A DNA stretch of 64,000 nucleotides from positions 1 through 64,000 of the forward strand of contig JAISKF010000040.1 in assembly GCA_031261005.1 (NCBI GenBank). The letters run 5' to 3'. The notes beneath the pieces were generated by a model, which saw nothing but the letters and a program-made list of their open reading frames with translations, was not told the DNA's origin and searched no databases. Below, piece after piece: positions 8,740 through 18,493 of this stretch (position 1 is the stretch's first letter; every line of letters starts with the position of its first letter). The position numbers and the translations under genes are program-made. Source of the DNA: Enterobacteriaceae bacterium. GTDB taxonomy: Bacteria > Pseudomonadota > Gammaproteobacteria > Enterobacterales > Enterobacteriaceae.

Positions 8740-9273
8740 TTACGCTTGTTGCTCTTGCTGTTCAGGGTTTCTGGTCAGCCATAAATTCAAGGCTTTCAGT
8801 GAATCGGGGGTAAATTCATCAGCGCGATTGTTGATCTCTTCCAGCGTCATCCAGAGTACGCTTTCCACCTCTTCTTCCTGCAAAGCAAACGGACCGTGCG
8901 ATACACAGCTAAACAACGCGCCCCAAACCAGACAATGATCTGATTCGTAATAGAATGTGCCGTGATCGGCAAAAGGTACACCCGCGATACCCAACTCTTC
9001 CTCTGCTTCACGACGAGCGGAAACCAGCATTTCTTCGCCTTTCTGCACTACACCGCCAGCAACAGCATCAAGCCAGCCGGGATAGAAATCTTTTATTTTC
9101 GTGCGGCGCTGAACCAGAATTTTGCCCATGCCATTATGCACTACGATATAAGTCGCGCGGTGGCGCAAATTTTTCTCTCTCATTTGCTGACGGGTAACAT
9201 GAGCCATCACATTATTGTTTTCATCAACAACATCGATCCACTCAACCTGCTCGTTCTGGTTTTGTTCTGCCAT
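8740..9273 (-). CDS. yfcD: Nudix hydrolase YfcD
   Basis: A 177-residue IPP-isomerase-like Nudix protein, orthologous to E. coli YfcD by sequence ([50 protein letters not shown]) and by position after pta. The Nudix box lies at residues 74-96 with Gly74, Glu80, Arg88, Glu89, Glu92, Glu93 and Gly95, which bind the catalytic metal and cleave a nucleoside diphosphate-X substrate. The physiological substrate is not known. The C-terminal QEQQA tail is variable in the family. Confidence 0.93.
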   Translation of the reverse strand: MAEQNQNEQVEWIDVVDENNNVMAHVTRQQMREKNLRHRATYIVVHNGMGKILVQRRTKIKDFYPGWLDAVAGGVVQKGEEMLVSARREAEEELGIAGVPFADHGTFYYESDHCLVWGALFSCVSHGPFALQEEEVESVLWMTLEEINNRADEFTPDSLKALNLWLTRNPEQQEQQA

Positions 9274-9675
9274 CTATGAAACCTTTTTATAGAGATATTT
9301 ACTGCTTCTGCTATCTAAAAACTTAAGTGAATCAAGTTTACTTCACTATCACTCTTGCCTCGAATCGCTATGATTCTATCAGCAAACCTGCCAACTTACA
9401 GCGCTACTTCTGCTTTGTTTTATGGTTCAGTTTAGGGGAAACAACAGCAAATTCTCCAACAGAATCAGTCTGTCAGCGTAAACATGTCAGCAATGCCGCG
9501 TCTTGAAAGATAACAGAGATAAATATGTAAGATGTAGCACATCGTCGCGAAGTCGCCATTATCCTCAAAAAACAATAAAAGTTGTGAGCGCTAAGAATAT
9601 TTTACGCGGGCTATCCGCTATGATTATTAAGCGTGCAAGATGGTTTCAAACTTGAAATGATACAGGAGATCACCC
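9274..9675. promoter_or_regulatory. yfcD/yfcH divergent promoter region
   Basis: A 402-bp region between divergent genes. In E. coli yfcE, yfcF, yfcG and folX lie here; none is present, even as a remnant that can be read. No clear operator was found. The sequence ACAGGAGATCACCC just before 9676 provides the yfcH ribosome site. Confidence 0.4.
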
Positions 9676-10581
9676 ATGCGAATTCTGATTACCGGTGCAA
9701 CAGGTCTTATCGGCAGACAATTAACTAAAACGCTGTTATCGCAGACTCATCATATAACCATTCTTAGCCGCAATCCTGCTCGTGCCCGTTCCTTTTTCGG
9801 GGATAACCTTAATTATCTTGATTCGCTGGATAGTCTTAACTCTCTCGATGGCTTTGATGCTGTCATCAATCTGGCAGGTGAACCTATCGCCGATAAGCGT
9901 TGGACGAGTGTCCAAAAAAGGCTGCTGTGCAATAGCCGTTGGGAATTAACGGCACATTTAAGCCAGTTAATTTTAGATAGCGAAAATCCGCCATCGGTGT
10001 TTATTTCTGGTTCAGCGGTCGGATATTACGGCGATCAAGGGCAAGGTGTTGTTACCGAAGAAGAAACACCTCACAAAGAGTTTACCTATACGTTGTGCCA
10101 GCGTTGGGAACAAGAAGCGTTACAGGCACAAAATCCGCGCACCCGTGTTTGTCTGTTAAGAACGGGGATTGTGTTATCAACAAAAGGCGGTGCATTAGCC
10201 AAGATGCTGCCGATTTTTAGGATCGGGCTGGGTGGTCCGTTAGGTTCTGGTCAGCAATATATGCCGTGGATTCACATCAACGATATGGTGAACGGGATTC
10301 TATTCTTACTGTCTGCGCCAACCCTGAATGGGGCGTTTAATATGGTGTCGCCTTATCCGGTACATAATGAATTATTTACTGATTTACTGGCTTCAGCCAT
10401 CGATCGCCCGCACTTTTTCCGCACTCCGGCATTTGTTATCCGTTTAATGATGGGGGAGTCAGCAGTATTAGCGCTTGGCGGTCAACGCGCATTGCCAAAA
10501 AGGTTAGAAGCAGCAGGCTACCAATTTGAATTTACTGAATTGGATAAAGCATTTGCGGATTTATTTCCAAATAATAAATAA
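9676..10581 (+). CDS. yfcH: SDR-family epimerase YfcH
   Basis: A 301-residue protein of the TIGR01777/SDR39U1 extended short-chain dehydrogenase family. The NAD(P) loop is [10 protein letters not shown] at about 5-14; conserved blocks are [25 protein letters not shown] with the Ser-Tyr catalytic pair, and [14 protein letters not shown]. The C-terminal DUF1731 part contains [19 protein letters not shown]. The substrate is unknown. A small leucine-aspartate repeat ([14 protein letters not shown], about 49-62) at the variable loop probably arose by slippage. The gene is convergent with ubiX, with an inverted hairpin repeat at its stop codon. Confidence 0.93.
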   Translation: MRILITGATGLIGRQLTKTLLSQTHHITILSRNPARARSFFGDNLNYLDSLDSLNSLDGFDAVINLAGEPIADKRWTSVQKRLLCNSRWELTAHLSQLILDSENPPSVFISGSAVGYYGDQGQGVVTEEETPHKEFTYTLCQRWEQEALQAQNPRTRVCLLRTGIVLSTKGGALAKMLPIFRIGLGGPLGSGQQYMPWIHINDMVNGILFLLSAPTLNGAFNMVSPYPVHNELFTDLLASAIDRPHFFRTPAFVIRLMMGESAVLALGGQRALPKRLEAAGYQFEFTELDKAFADLFPNNK

Positions 10582-10714
10582 TAATTTCTCGCCCGCATAA
10601 ACGACACCGTTGGTTTCACGGGCGGCAGGTTGCCGCCCCTACGAAAAATCACATAACAATTTGAAATTTATAGTAATAATATCTTATCCAAACTTCAGGT
10701 TAATCAGCATAAAG
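10576..10714 (-). repeat. MITE-like hairpin repeat, copy 3 (inverted)
   Basis: An inverted copy starting at the yfcH stop codon. AATAATAATTTCTCGCCCGCATAAACG leads to the hairpin GGGCGGCAGGTTGCCGCCC (about 10620-10638), then CTACGAAAAATCACATAA, ATTTGAAATTTATAGTAATAA and the end CTTATCCAAACTTCAGGTTAA. A weaker hairpin, AAGGCAA…TTGCCCTT near 10712-10735, follows and may end both convergent transcripts. Confidence 0.85.
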
Positions 10715-10750
10715 GCAACCACAAAAATTGCCCTTATGAATCCCGAAATA

Positions 10751-11323
10751 TTACGATTTGCCCTGCCAGCGCTGAAATAAATCCTGCTCTAACTGAATAT
10801 CAAACTGATCCAGTACGCGGTTAACGGTCTGGTCGATAATATCTTGTACACTTTGTGGACGATGATAAAAAGCAGGCAGCGGCGGCATGATCACTGCGCC
10901 AAGTTCTGCGGTTTGCATCATCAAACGTAAATGCCCTAAATGCAGCGGTGTTTCTCTGACACACAGTACCAACGGTTTGCGTTCTTTCAATGTTACATCA
11001 GCAGCCCTACTTAGCAGATCGTCAGTGTAACTGTTAGCAATTGCCGATAGTGTTTTCATCGAACAAGGCAAGACAACCATGCCGTGACAGCGAAATGAAC
11101 CCGATGAAACTGATGCCGCAATATCCCGAATATCATGCACCACCGAAGCCAATGAAGTGACATCGCGCAGGCTGAAATCAGTCTCTAATGCTAACGTTTG
11201 ACGGGCGGCATTGCTGATAATCAGGTGCGTTTCAATCTCTGGATTATTTTGCAATACCTGTAACAGACGAACGCCATACACTGCGCCGCTGGCACCAGAA
11301 ATCCCGATAATTAAACGTTTCAT
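10751..11323 (-). CDS. ubiX: Flavin prenyltransferase UbiX
   Basis: Makes prenylated FMN from FMN and dimethylallyl phosphate; prFMN is the cofactor of the UbiD decarboxylase in ubiquinone synthesis. It has 190 residues. The N-terminal GISGASGAVYG (8-18) binds FMN phosphate; the family blocks VVLPCSMKTLSAIANSYTDDLLSRAADVTLKERKPLVL and RETPLHLGHLRLM are intact, as is the C-terminal PAFYHRPQSVQDIIDQTVNRVLDQ. As in E. coli it lies downstream of purF, here separated by a full repeat copy. Confidence 0.96.
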   Translation of the reverse strand: MKRLIIGISGASGAVYGVRLLQVLQNNPEIETHLIISNAARQTLALETDFSLRDVTSLASVVHDIRDIAASVSSGSFRCHGMVVLPCSMKTLSAIANSYTDDLLSRAADVTLKERKPLVLCVRETPLHLGHLRLMMQTAELGAVIMPPLPAFYHRPQSVQDIIDQTVNRVLDQFDIQLEQDLFQRWQGKS

Positions 11324-11385
11324 GATAATAATTCTTGTCTTTGGTGAGATGATAAAAGGACTTTGCCGTAATCGCTTTGGTTAAT

Positions 11386-11580
11386 CAACCTGAGTTTCGG
11401 ATAAGCAACCACATCATTACGCTATATTTCAAATTGTTATGTGATTTTTCGTAGGGGCGGCAACCAGCCGCCCGTGAAACCCACCGCGTTGTTAATGCGG
11501 GCGGCAGGTTGCCGCCACTACAAATTATTATTTATTATCAATACGTTAATCGATTATTTTCTTATCCAACCCTGAGGTTG
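11386..11580 (+). repeat. MITE-like hairpin repeat, copy 4 (complete)
   Basis: The best complete copy, 195 bp. The left end CAACCTGAGTTTCGGATAAG (11386-11405) and right end CTTATCCAACCCTGAGGTTG (11561-11580) are inverted repeats agreeing at 16 of 20 positions. Inside are two GC hairpins: GGGCGGCAACCAGCCGCCC at about 11456-11474, and GCGGGCGGCAGGTTGCCGCC at about 11496-11515, which can also pair with each other as a long stem. No reading frame is present. It ends one base before the purF stop codon (11582-11584). Confidence 0.9.
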
Positions 11581-11581
11581 A

Positions 11582-13102
11582 CTAGCTCTCTTCGTTATAC
11601 ATTTCCAGATTTTCGGCAATGTAATGATCTTTATCGGCTTTTGCGTCATCGTTACGCAGAGAATCTAGATAATTAAGATAATTTTGGTCAATATCGTTGG
11701 TTACATAGATACCGTCAAATACGGAGCTATCAAACTTCTTAATATCTTGATTATCATCACGAACCGCTTCAACCAGATCGTCTAAATCCTGGAAAATCAA
11801 CGCATCAGCACCGATGATAGCGTTAATTTCATCAACTTCTCGACCATGCGCGATCAGTTCAGAGGCGCTTGGCATATCGATGCCGTAAACATTCGGGAAA
11901 CGGACTTCTGGTGCAGCAGACGCCAGATAGACTTTCTTTGCTCCTGCTTCACGTGCCATTTCAACGATTTGTTCAGACGTTGTGCCGCGAACGATGGAGT
12001 CGTCCACCAGCAGAACATTCTTATCACGGAACTCCGCGCGGTTAGCATTCAACTTACGGCGCACTGACTTCACTCGCGCTTGCTGACCCGGCATGATAAA
12101 TGTACGTCCGACGTAGCGGTTTTTCACAAATCCTTGACGATAGGGTTTATCCAGAATACGCGCAATTTCCAGCGCAATATCGCAAGAGGTTTCAGGAATA
12201 GGGATCACAACATCAATGTCCAAATCTTCCCATTCACGAGCGATCTTCTCGCCCAATTTCTGCCCCATGCGAACACGAGCGCTGTAAACAGAAATTTTAT
12301 CGATAAAGGAGTCCGGTCGCGCAAAATAGACATATTCAAACAAGCAAGGGTGACATTGCGGATTATCAGCACATTGCTGAGTAAACATCTGCCCCTGTTC
12401 GGTGATATATACCGCCTCTCCCGGCTCAACATCACGCATGAACTCAAAGCCCAGTGTATCTAACGCGACGCTTTCAGACGCCAGCATATACTCGATACGA
12501 CCATCTTCCAGCTTGCGTTTACCAATCACCAATGGGCGAATACCGTTTGGATCGCGGAACGCCAGCATACCGTGACCAATAATCATCGCGACACAAGCGT
12601 AAGCACCGCGAATCAATTTATGGGTGTTACGGACAGAAGTGAAAATATCTTCTGGCATTAATGGGAAATGACGGAAGTTATCCAGCTCGCTCGCCAGAAT
12701 ATTCAGCAACACTTCTGAATCTGAGTTGGTGTTGATATGACGGCGCGCGACCTCAAAGATCTTATGTTTGAGTTCATGAGCATTCGTCAGATTGCCGTTA
12801 TGAGCCAGCGAAATACCATAAGGAGAGTTAACGTAAAAGGGTTGGGCTTCTGACGCGCTGGAACCGCCAGCGGTAGGATAACGCACATGCCCGATGCCCA
12901 TATTTCCCTGCAAACGCTGCATGTGGCGCATATCGAACACGTCTTTAACCAGTCCGTTAGCTTTTCTTAGACGAAAATTATTATTTGCGTCAATGGTTAC
13001 AATACCCGCGGCATCTTGCCCGCGATGTTGAAGCACGGTAAGTGCATCGTAGATGGACTGGTTAACTGGAGTAAAACCAACAATACCGACAATACCACAC
13101 AT
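11582..13102 (-). CDS. purF: Amidophosphoribosyltransferase
   Basis: First committed step of purine synthesis: PRPP plus glutamine gives 5-phosphoribosylamine. It has 506 residues (E. coli 505). Cys2, right after Met (MCGIVGIVG), is the glutaminase nucleophile with no propeptide; [11 protein letters not shown] and [11 protein letters not shown] belong to the Ntn glutaminase half. The PRPP motif [14 protein letters not shown] and the flexible loop region around RKLNANR are in the C-terminal phosphoribosyltransferase half. It follows cvpA after 48 bp in one operon with a PurR operator upstream. Confidence 0.97.
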   Translation of the reverse strand: MCGIVGIVGFTPVNQSIYDALTVLQHRGQDAAGIVTIDANNNFRLRKANGLVKDVFDMRHMQRLQGNMGIGHVRYPTAGGSSASEAQPFYVNSPYGISLAHNGNLTNAHELKHKIFEVARRHINTNSDSEVLLNILASELDNFRHFPLMPEDIFTSVRNTHKLIRGAYACVAMIIGHGMLAFRDPNGIRPLVIGKRKLEDGRIEYMLASESVALDTLGFEFMRDVEPGEAVYITEQGQMFTQQCADNPQCHPCLFEYVYFARPDSFIDKISVYSARVRMGQKLGEKIAREWEDLDIDVVIPIPETSCDIALEIARILDKPYRQGFVKNRYVGRTFIMPGQQARVKSVRRKLNANRAEFRDKNVLLVDDSIVRGTTSEQIVEMAREAGAKKVYLASAAPEVRFPNVYGIDMPSASELIAHGREVDEINAIIGADALIFQDLDDLVEAVRDDNQDIKKFDSSVFDGIYVTNDIDQNYLNYLDSLRNDDAKADKDHYIAENLEMYNEES

Positions 13103-13150
13103 GTTGTCTTTTCCTTATCAGATCACCGCTCGCCCACCTGACGATAATGT

Positions 13151-13648
13151 CTACTGCGTAGCGTGCGGCAAGAAACTCGACGAACTCTGCAAGTAGTCAA
13201 AAAACCACTTGATAATATGACTAAATTGTGGGATTAGCTGGGATTGCACCCAATCTGTGCTATGTGAGAACGATGTAAATGAATCGAGGAAAAACAATAA
13301 CGCCGCAACAATCAGCACACCGCGTAAAGCGCCAAAACAAAGACCTAAAACGCGATCGGTGCCGGAAAGTCCGGTGTGTTTTACAAGGGATCCAATGACA
13401 TAGTTAACAATAGCGCCCACAATTAACGTCGCAATAAACAGCGCAGCAATAGCAATTCCATTTCGTACAAGCTCGTCCTGAAACTGAGTAAAATAAACCG
13501 TCAGATAAGGGTAAAAGCGACTGGCAACAAAAAATGCCGCAACCCAAGTTACCAACGATAACGCCTCACGAACAAAACCGCGAATCAGGCTCACCAGCAC
13601 CGAAAAACCAATTACGCCGATAATGACATAGTCAACCCAATTCAACAT
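13151..13648 (-). CDS. cvpA: Colicin V production protein CvpA
   Basis: A 165-residue inner-membrane protein with four predicted membrane segments. The family sequence VSLIRGFVREALSLVTW, LVRNGIAIAALFIATLIVGAIVN and TGLSGTDRVLG is very well conserved, as is the tail WFFDYLQSSSSFLPHA. It is linked to envelope homeostasis and colicin V export; its mechanism is unknown. The start MLNWVDY at 13648 is chosen over the ATG at 13660 because GGAC precedes it and it matches the E. coli start. It is the first gene of cvpA-purF. Confidence 0.92.
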   Translation of the reverse strand: MLNWVDYVIIGVIGFSVLVSLIRGFVREALSLVTWVAAFFVASRFYPYLTVYFTQFQDELVRNGIAIAALFIATLIVGAIVNYVIGSLVKHTGLSGTDRVLGLCFGALRGVLIVAALLFFLDSFTSFSHSTDWVQSQLIPQFSHIIKWFFDYLQSSSSFLPHATQ

Positions 13649-13740
13649 ACGCACGTCCATGTATTAACATTGTAATACTTCATAAAATCAGCCTATATAA
13701 AATGCTGCGCTGTCTGATTTGCAGCGCATTCTAACAGAAA

Positions 13741-13756
13741 AAGAAAACGTTTGCGT
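13741..13756 (-). promoter_or_regulatory. PurR operator of cvpA-purF
   Basis: On the minus strand the site reads ACGCAAACGTTTTCTT, a complete match to the PurR consensus ACGCAAACGTTTTCNT. It lies 93 nt before the cvpA start, where E. coli also has its cvpA-purF operator. Repression by hypoxanthine- or guanine-bound PurR is therefore expected. Confidence 0.88.
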
Positions 13757-13780
13757 ATCCATTTTCTACTTACGCAACCG

Positions 13781-14533
13781 TTATCGTGTAGTCGTATATG
13801 CTTTTACCTGACCGCTAAGACCTGTCAGGCGATGAAGCTCTGGTAATGCAGCTTCAAGTTTTTGCTTTGATGGTTCAGGTCCAACAACTAAACGCGTAAT
13901 TTTACCCTGTACCGGTGTGGCGGGAATGGTATAAACCCGATAACCAGAAAGACTCAACATCGCCACCAGTTCATTCACCTTATCCGCATTTTTCAGTGCA
14001 CCAAGCTGAACGATATAAGCCTGACCGACGGGCGCTTGCTCTTTTGGCGGCTCTTTCGATTTTTCTGGCTTTTGCTCAGCCGTTTTTATTTCTGGTTTAG
14101 TTTCAGGTTTAACTTCTGGCTTAGTTTCAGGTTTTATAGCCGGTTTTGTTTCTGGCTTAACGTCTGGTTTCGTCACTGGCGGTTTGCTCTGCACCAATGG
14201 CGGTGTTACTGGTGGTGTAGTTACTGGCGGCACTGTTGCTGCTGGCGCGACTGACGGCGATGTACTAGTTTGCGTATCGCTACTGGCTGCACTCTGAGTG
14301 TTATCCGCCGTTTCTGTGCGACCTGCTGTGTTAGTTACTGTCGGTAAATCATGGTTTACCGAAGGCAAGATCTCCGTATTCTGATCATCTCCCTCTTTTG
14401 GCACTAAAGGGATAGCCGCGAACTCTTCTTCATAATGTTTTTTCTTACCATCAAACAAGCTAGGCAACACAATAACGCCCAGTGCGACGATAATAATCGC
14501 GCCAACTAACCTGTTCTGAAATTGACTAGCCAT
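13781..14533 (-). CDS. dedD: Cell-division SPOR protein DedD
   Basis: Septal-ring protein of 250 residues that binds denuded septal peptidoglycan. The N-terminus MASQFQNRLVGA is followed by one membrane segment at about 9-27 and the conserved KKHYEEEFAAIPLVPK. The middle is a low-complexity Pro/Lys/Glu/Thr linker with an eight-residue repeat of the type KPETKPxI. The C-terminal SPOR domain (about 170-248) has AYIVQLGALKNADKVNELV and RVYTIPATPVQGKITRLVVG. The start at 14533 has AGGAG and overlaps folC by 8 nt; the upstream ATG at 14572 lies inside folC. Confidence 0.93.
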   Translation of the reverse strand: MASQFQNRLVGAIIIVALGVIVLPSLFDGKKKHYEEEFAAIPLVPKEGDDQNTEILPSVNHDLPTVTNTAGRTETADNTQSAASSDTQTSTSPSVAPAATVPPVTTPPVTPPLVQSKPPVTKPDVKPETKPAIKPETKPEVKPETKPEIKTAEQKPEKSKEPPKEQAPVGQAYIVQLGALKNADKVNELVAMLSLSGYRVYTIPATPVQGKITRLVVGPEPSKQKLEAALPELHRLTGLSGQVKAYTTTR

Positions 14534-15806
14534 CTTGTTCTCCTGTGCTTGACGCCAATACGTCCATGACATGAGCTACGGTGTGAAATGAACCGCAGAC
14601 AATAATGGTGTCCTGACTATGAGCGTCCTGCAATGCTTGTTGCCAAGCGTGTTTAACATCAGGAAAGATTGTTGATTCAGATAAATATTGTGTTAGCTGC
14701 TGTGCGGTTGCACCGCGCACGCCCTCAAGCGGCGCACAGTACCAAATATCCACTTGCGGTTTCAGTAATGCCAGCGTGCCTGCAATATCTTTATCGGACA
14801 GCATTCCCACCACAGCATAGACCTTACCGCCGCGATCAGGCAGTGCAGCAAGTCTTTGCGCCAAATAACCCGCAGCATGAGGATTATGGGCAACATCTAA
14901 TATTCTTAACGGTGACTGACCAATAATCTGGAATCGACCAGGTAAAGCAGCTTCCGTTAATCCCTGACGAATAGCGGCTTCGCTAACATTCAAAGAAGAA
15001 TAATTCAACGCTGCCAGTGCTGTTGCCGCATTAGGTAACGGCACTGCTGGCAATGGTAAATGCTCAAGCATTTTAGCGCCTGCCTGCCAATGCCAGTCTG
15101 TACCTGATGACTCTGGTGCAAACGACCATTCATATCCACATCGATACAGTGGTGTGTTTAGGTGAGACGCCACTTCCGCGATACTTTGCGGCATATCCGG
15201 TTCACCAATAACGGCTGGTTTACCTGTCCGAAAAATACCGGCTTTTTCCCGACCAATACTATCGCGATCAGATCCCAGCCAGTCGGTATGATCAATAGCA
15301 ATGCTAGGGATCACCGCGACATCACAATCAACAATATTCGTCGCATCTAAACGACCGCCCAGACCAACTTCCAGGATCACCACATCTAAATGAGATTGTT
15401 TGAAAAGCTGAAAAGCCGACAATGTACCAAACTCAAAATAAGTTAATGATGTTTCGCCCCTGCCTTGTTCAATCAGAGAAAAAGCCTGACTATGTGCGCT
15501 TTCCGGCAGCTCTTGCCCTTGAATTCTGACGCGTTCGGTATAGCGAATCAGGTGCGGTGAGCTATAGACGCCTACTCGATAACCGGCAGCCATCAAGATA
15601 GTTTCCAGCGTGCGACAAGTTGTACCTTTGCCATTCGTTCCGGCAACAGTAAAAACGTAAGGAGCTGGTTTTAGCAGATCGAGATGTTCTGCTACAAGCC
15701 GGACGCGATCTAAACCTAATTCGATGGCTTGGCTGTGCAGATGCTCAAGATAATAAAGCCACGAGGCAAGAGGCGACGTGGCTTGAGGTATATCCAGATT
15801 TTTCAT
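14526..15806 (-). CDS. folC: Dihydrofolate/folylpolyglutamate synthase
   Basis: Adds glutamate to dihydropteroate and glutamates to folates, using ATP. It has 426 residues. The Mur-ligase-type P-loop VAGTNGKGTTCRTLE lies at about 56; SSPHLIRYTERVRI, EVGLGGRLDATNIV, AIDHTDWLG and the carbamylated-lysine region REKAGIFRTGKPAV follow. The C-terminal domain contains LPGRFQII and DVAHNPHAA. It overlaps dedD by 8 nt and follows accD, as in E. coli (accD-folC-dedD-cvpA-purF). Confidence 0.96.
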   Translation of the reverse strand: MKNLDIPQATSPLASWLYYLEHLHSQAIELGLDRVRLVAEHLDLLKPAPYVFTVAGTNGKGTTCRTLETILMAAGYRVGVYSSPHLIRYTERVRIQGQELPESAHSQAFSLIEQGRGETSLTYFEFGTLSAFQLFKQSHLDVVILEVGLGGRLDATNIVDCDVAVIPSIAIDHTDWLGSDRDSIGREKAGIFRTGKPAVIGEPDMPQSIAEVASHLNTPLYRCGYEWSFAPESSGTDWHWQAGAKMLEHLPLPAVPLPNAATALAALNYSSLNVSEAAIRQGLTEAALPGRFQIIGQSPLRILDVAHNPHAAGYLAQRLAALPDRGGKVYAVVGMLSDKDIAGTLALLKPQVDIWYCAPLEGVRGATAQQLTQYLSESTIFPDVKHAWQQALQDAHSQDTIIVCGSFHTVAHVMDVLASSTGEQDG

Positions 15807-15840
15807 GATTCCCGTTCACTTAGCTACGGTTTCACTTTAT

Positions 15841-15874
15841 ATGATCCGGTTGAATAAAAATCTAACCGGATCAT
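15841..15874 (-). terminator. Hairpin between accD and folC
   Basis: A perfect 11-bp stem, ATGATCCGGTT with AACCGGATCAT, around a 12-nt A/T loop. No T-run follows on the accD strand, so it is more likely an intercistronic stability or processing hairpin than a strong terminator. Confidence 0.5.
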
Positions 15875-15904
15875 TCGATAGTCACTAAAAATTGCGAATC
15901 TGGT

Positions 15905-16786
15905 TTACTCTCCAGTTTTATCCGCAACATCTTGCGGTAACGGCTGATTGGTCATTTTCGCCAATAATTTTGCCAGACGTTCACGCATTTCAGGACGGCG
16001 AACAATCATATCGATCGCCCCTTTTTCAATCAGGAATTCACTGCGCTGGAAGCCCGGCGGCAGTTTTTCTCGTACTGTTTGTTCAATAACACGCGGACCC
16101 GCGAAACCGATCAACGCTTTAGGTTCAGCCACATTCACGTCACCTAACATTGCCAGACTGGCAGAAACACCGCCCATTGTCGGATCAGTTAATACGGAAA
16201 TATAAGGCAATCCGCGCTCTTGCAACTTCGCCAGTGCCGCACTGGTTTTCGCCATTTGCATTAAAGAAAACAGCGCTTCCTGCATACGCGCGCCGCCGCT
16301 GGCAGAAAAACAGATTAACGGGCAATTATCTGCCAACGCTTGTTCTACGCCGCGTACAAAACGAGCACCAACAACTGATGCCATTGAACCGCCCATAAAA
16401 GAGAATTCAAATGAAGCAACAACGACCGGCATTCCGTACAGCGTACCTTTCATGACAACTAATGCGTCTTTTTCGTTAGTTTCTTTTTGTGCCGCTGACA
16501 GGCGATCTTTATATTTTTTGGAGTCTTTAAACTTCAGCAGATCTTTTGGTTCCAGTTCACTGCCCAACTCAACTTCACTGCCTTTATCCAGAAAACTATG
16601 CAGGCGCACACGAGCGCTCATTCGCATGTGGTGATCACATTTAGGGCAAACATCTAAATTGCGATCCAGTTCGGCACGGTAAAGCACTTGCCCGCAGCTA
16701 TCGCATTTGGTCCAGACACCTTCAGGGATATTCGCTTTCCGTGTCGGCGCACTACTTTTACTTAAAATTCTTTCAATCCAGCTCAT
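15905..16786 (-). CDS. accD: Acetyl-CoA carboxylase carboxyltransferase beta subunit
   Basis: With AccA forms the carboxyltransferase that moves CO2 from biotin-BCCP to acetyl-CoA, making malonyl-CoA for fatty acids. It has 293 residues (E. coli 304; the C-terminal tail is shorter). An N-terminal zinc ribbon has C28, C31, C47 and C50; the carboxylase core shows [49 protein letters not shown] and [12 protein letters not shown]. Biotin supply links it to the bio genes at 51-54 kb. Confidence 0.97.
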   Translation of the reverse strand: MSWIERILSKSSAPTRKANIPEGVWTKCDSCGQVLYRAELDRNLDVCPKCDHHMRMSARVRLHSFLDKGSEVELGSELEPKDLLKFKDSKKYKDRLSAAQKETNEKDALVVMKGTLYGMPVVVASFEFSFMGGSMASVVGARFVRGVEQALADNCPLICFSASGGARMQEALFSLMQMAKTSAALAKLQERGLPYISVLTDPTMGGVSASLAMLGDVNVAEPKALIGFAGPRVIEQTVREKLPPGFQRSEFLIEKGAIDMIVRRPEMRERLAKLLAKMTNQPLPQDVADKTGE

Positions 16787-16987
16787 TGATAACCTTTTTG
16801 TTTAAACCGAGCAGAGTGCTGTTCTGTGATTCAGATGAATATCTTACTGTTGATATTTTGATGATAAATAACTCACCGCATCTGATACAAGTATGTTGCT
16901 CATTAAACCATAACGCCCCGACAGAGTGGACTAAAAACTTGTCAAAGCCCTTTATTCTCACAAATAAAAATATAATAAATTGAATTA

Positions 16988-17650
16988 TTACTCTTTACTA
17001 CTTCTTGCCGCCGCTCGCCGTTGACGCAATACTTCAATGACGCCCGGCATGATGGAAATAATAATAATGGCAACGATCAATAATTTTAAATTTTTCTGGA
17101 CGATCTGCAAATCGCCAAAAATATATCCTGCATAGGTAAACAGTACAACCCATGCCACCGCACCAATCACATTAAAAATGGCGAAATGACGATAACTCAT
17201 ATTCCCCATACCAGCAACAAAAGGTGCAAAAGTTCTGACGATCGGCACAAATCGCGCCAGAATTATGGTTTTTCCGCCATGTCGCTCATAGAATTCATGG
17301 GTTTTGACCAGATAGCTGCGGCGAAATATTTTCGAGTCCGGATTCTTAAATAGCTGAACACCAAATAGCTTACCAATGGTGTAATTCATTGCATCACCCA
17401 AAATAGCAGCAACAATCATTAACGCCGCCATAGCATGAATATTGATGTCATTACTCGGCAATGCAGATAAAGCACCCGCCACAAACAGCAAAGAGTCACC
17501 AGGTAAAAAAGGCGTTACAACCAAGCCAGTTTCACAGAACAAAATCAAAAACAAAATGCCATAAACCCACACACCATAATGTCCAAAAATCTGCGCTAAA
17601 TGCACATCAATATGGAGAATAAAATCAATCAAATAAGTAATGTATTCCAT
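16988..17650 (-). CDS. dedA: DedA-family membrane protein
   Basis: A 220-residue SNARE-associated/VTT-domain inner-membrane protein of the DedA family, whose members flip undecaprenyl phosphate or phospholipids and support envelope function. Conserved residues are in [64 protein letters not shown] (the essential acidic and arginine residues), and [12 protein letters not shown]. It lies 12 nt after truA in the pdxB-usg-truA-dedA-accD order of E. coli. A 201-bp gap with no recognised signal separates it from accD. Confidence 0.95.
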   Translation of the reverse strand: MEYITYLIDFILHIDVHLAQIFGHYGVWVYGILFLILFCETGLVVTPFLPGDSLLFVAGALSALPSNDINIHAMAALMIVAAILGDAMNYTIGKLFGVQLFKNPDSKIFRRSYLVKTHEFYERHGGKTIILARFVPIVRTFAPFVAGMGNMSYRHFAIFNVIGAVAWVVLFTYAGYIFGDLQIVQKNLKLLIVAIIIISIMPGVIEVLRQRRAAARSSKE

Positions 17651-17662
17651 AGTGGGTTTTCA

Positions 17663-18493
17663 TTATTCCAAACTGTTATTGTCAAAAAACGTATCATTTA
17701 AAAAAAGCGGTCCTAATGACGGCGCAGGTAAAGCAAAACGATCGGGATAGTCTACCGCGACCAGATACAATCCATCTACTTTTGCCGTTGCTGCCGCTAA
17801 AGTACGATCTTTTGCCGCCAAGAGTTCAGCGATCCACTCCTCACGGTGACGACCGCAACCAACTTCCAGCAAACTACCAACAATATTTCTAACCATATGA
17901 TAAACAAAGGCATTTGCCTTTATATCGACCACAACATAAGCGCCATGCCGTGAAACATGAATATGGCTGACATTACGCCACGGTGTTTTCGACTGACATT
18001 GTACCGCCCGAAAAGAAGTAAAGTCATTTTCGCCTAATAAACTCTGCGCTGCACGGTGCATTCGTGCTTCATCTAACGGCAGATGGAAATGCGTCACACC
18101 GCGGCTAAGTATCGCCGGACGAACGCGATGATTATAAATAATATAGCGATAGCGGCGAGCTGTAGCGCTGAAACGCGCATGGAAATCTTCATCAACGCGT
18201 TTCACCCAACGAACCGCAATATCGGGCGGTAAATTGGCATTTACACCCATCGTCCACGCGACATCTTTTCTGATCGCGTCCGTTTCAAAATGCACTACTT
18301 GACCCGTTGCATGAACACCAGCATCAGTTCTGCCTGCACAGCAAACTGTGATCGGCTGATTAGCGACTTGCGTTAACGCTTGCTCCAGATGCCCTTGCAC
18401 GCTGGCAACTTCTTGCTGACGCTGCCAGCCGTAATATTGGCTGCCGTCATACTCAATACCGAGCGCAATTTTCGTTTTGCTCGCCGCCGACAT
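17663..18493 (-). CDS. truA: tRNA pseudouridine(38-40) synthase
   Basis: Makes pseudouridine at positions 38-40 of many tRNAs. It has 276 residues. The catalytic aspartate is Asp57 in [30 protein letters not shown] near the N-terminus, [24 protein letters not shown] and [19 protein letters not shown] are family blocks. Its ATG overlaps the stop of usg by one base (TAATG), so translation is probably coupled. Confidence 0.97.
   Translation of the reverse strand: MSAASKTKIALGIEYDGSQYYGWQRQQEVASVQGHLEQALTQVANQPITVCCAGRTDAGVHATGQVVHFETDAIRKDVAWTMGVNANLPPDIAVRWVKRVDEDFHARFSATARRYRYIIYNHRVRPAILSRGVTHFHLPLDEARMHRAAQSLLGENDFTSFRAVQCQSKTPWRNVSHIHVSRHGAYVVVDIKANAFVYHMVRNIVGSLLEVGCGRHREEWIAELLAAKDRTLAAATAKVDGLYLVAVDYPDRFALPAPSLGPLFLNDTFFDNNSLE

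Noticed and set aside
14100-14170. Repetitive DNA in dedD as a mobile element
   Set aside because: It encodes the Pro/Lys/Glu linker typical of DedD; the repeats are in frame and belong to the protein.
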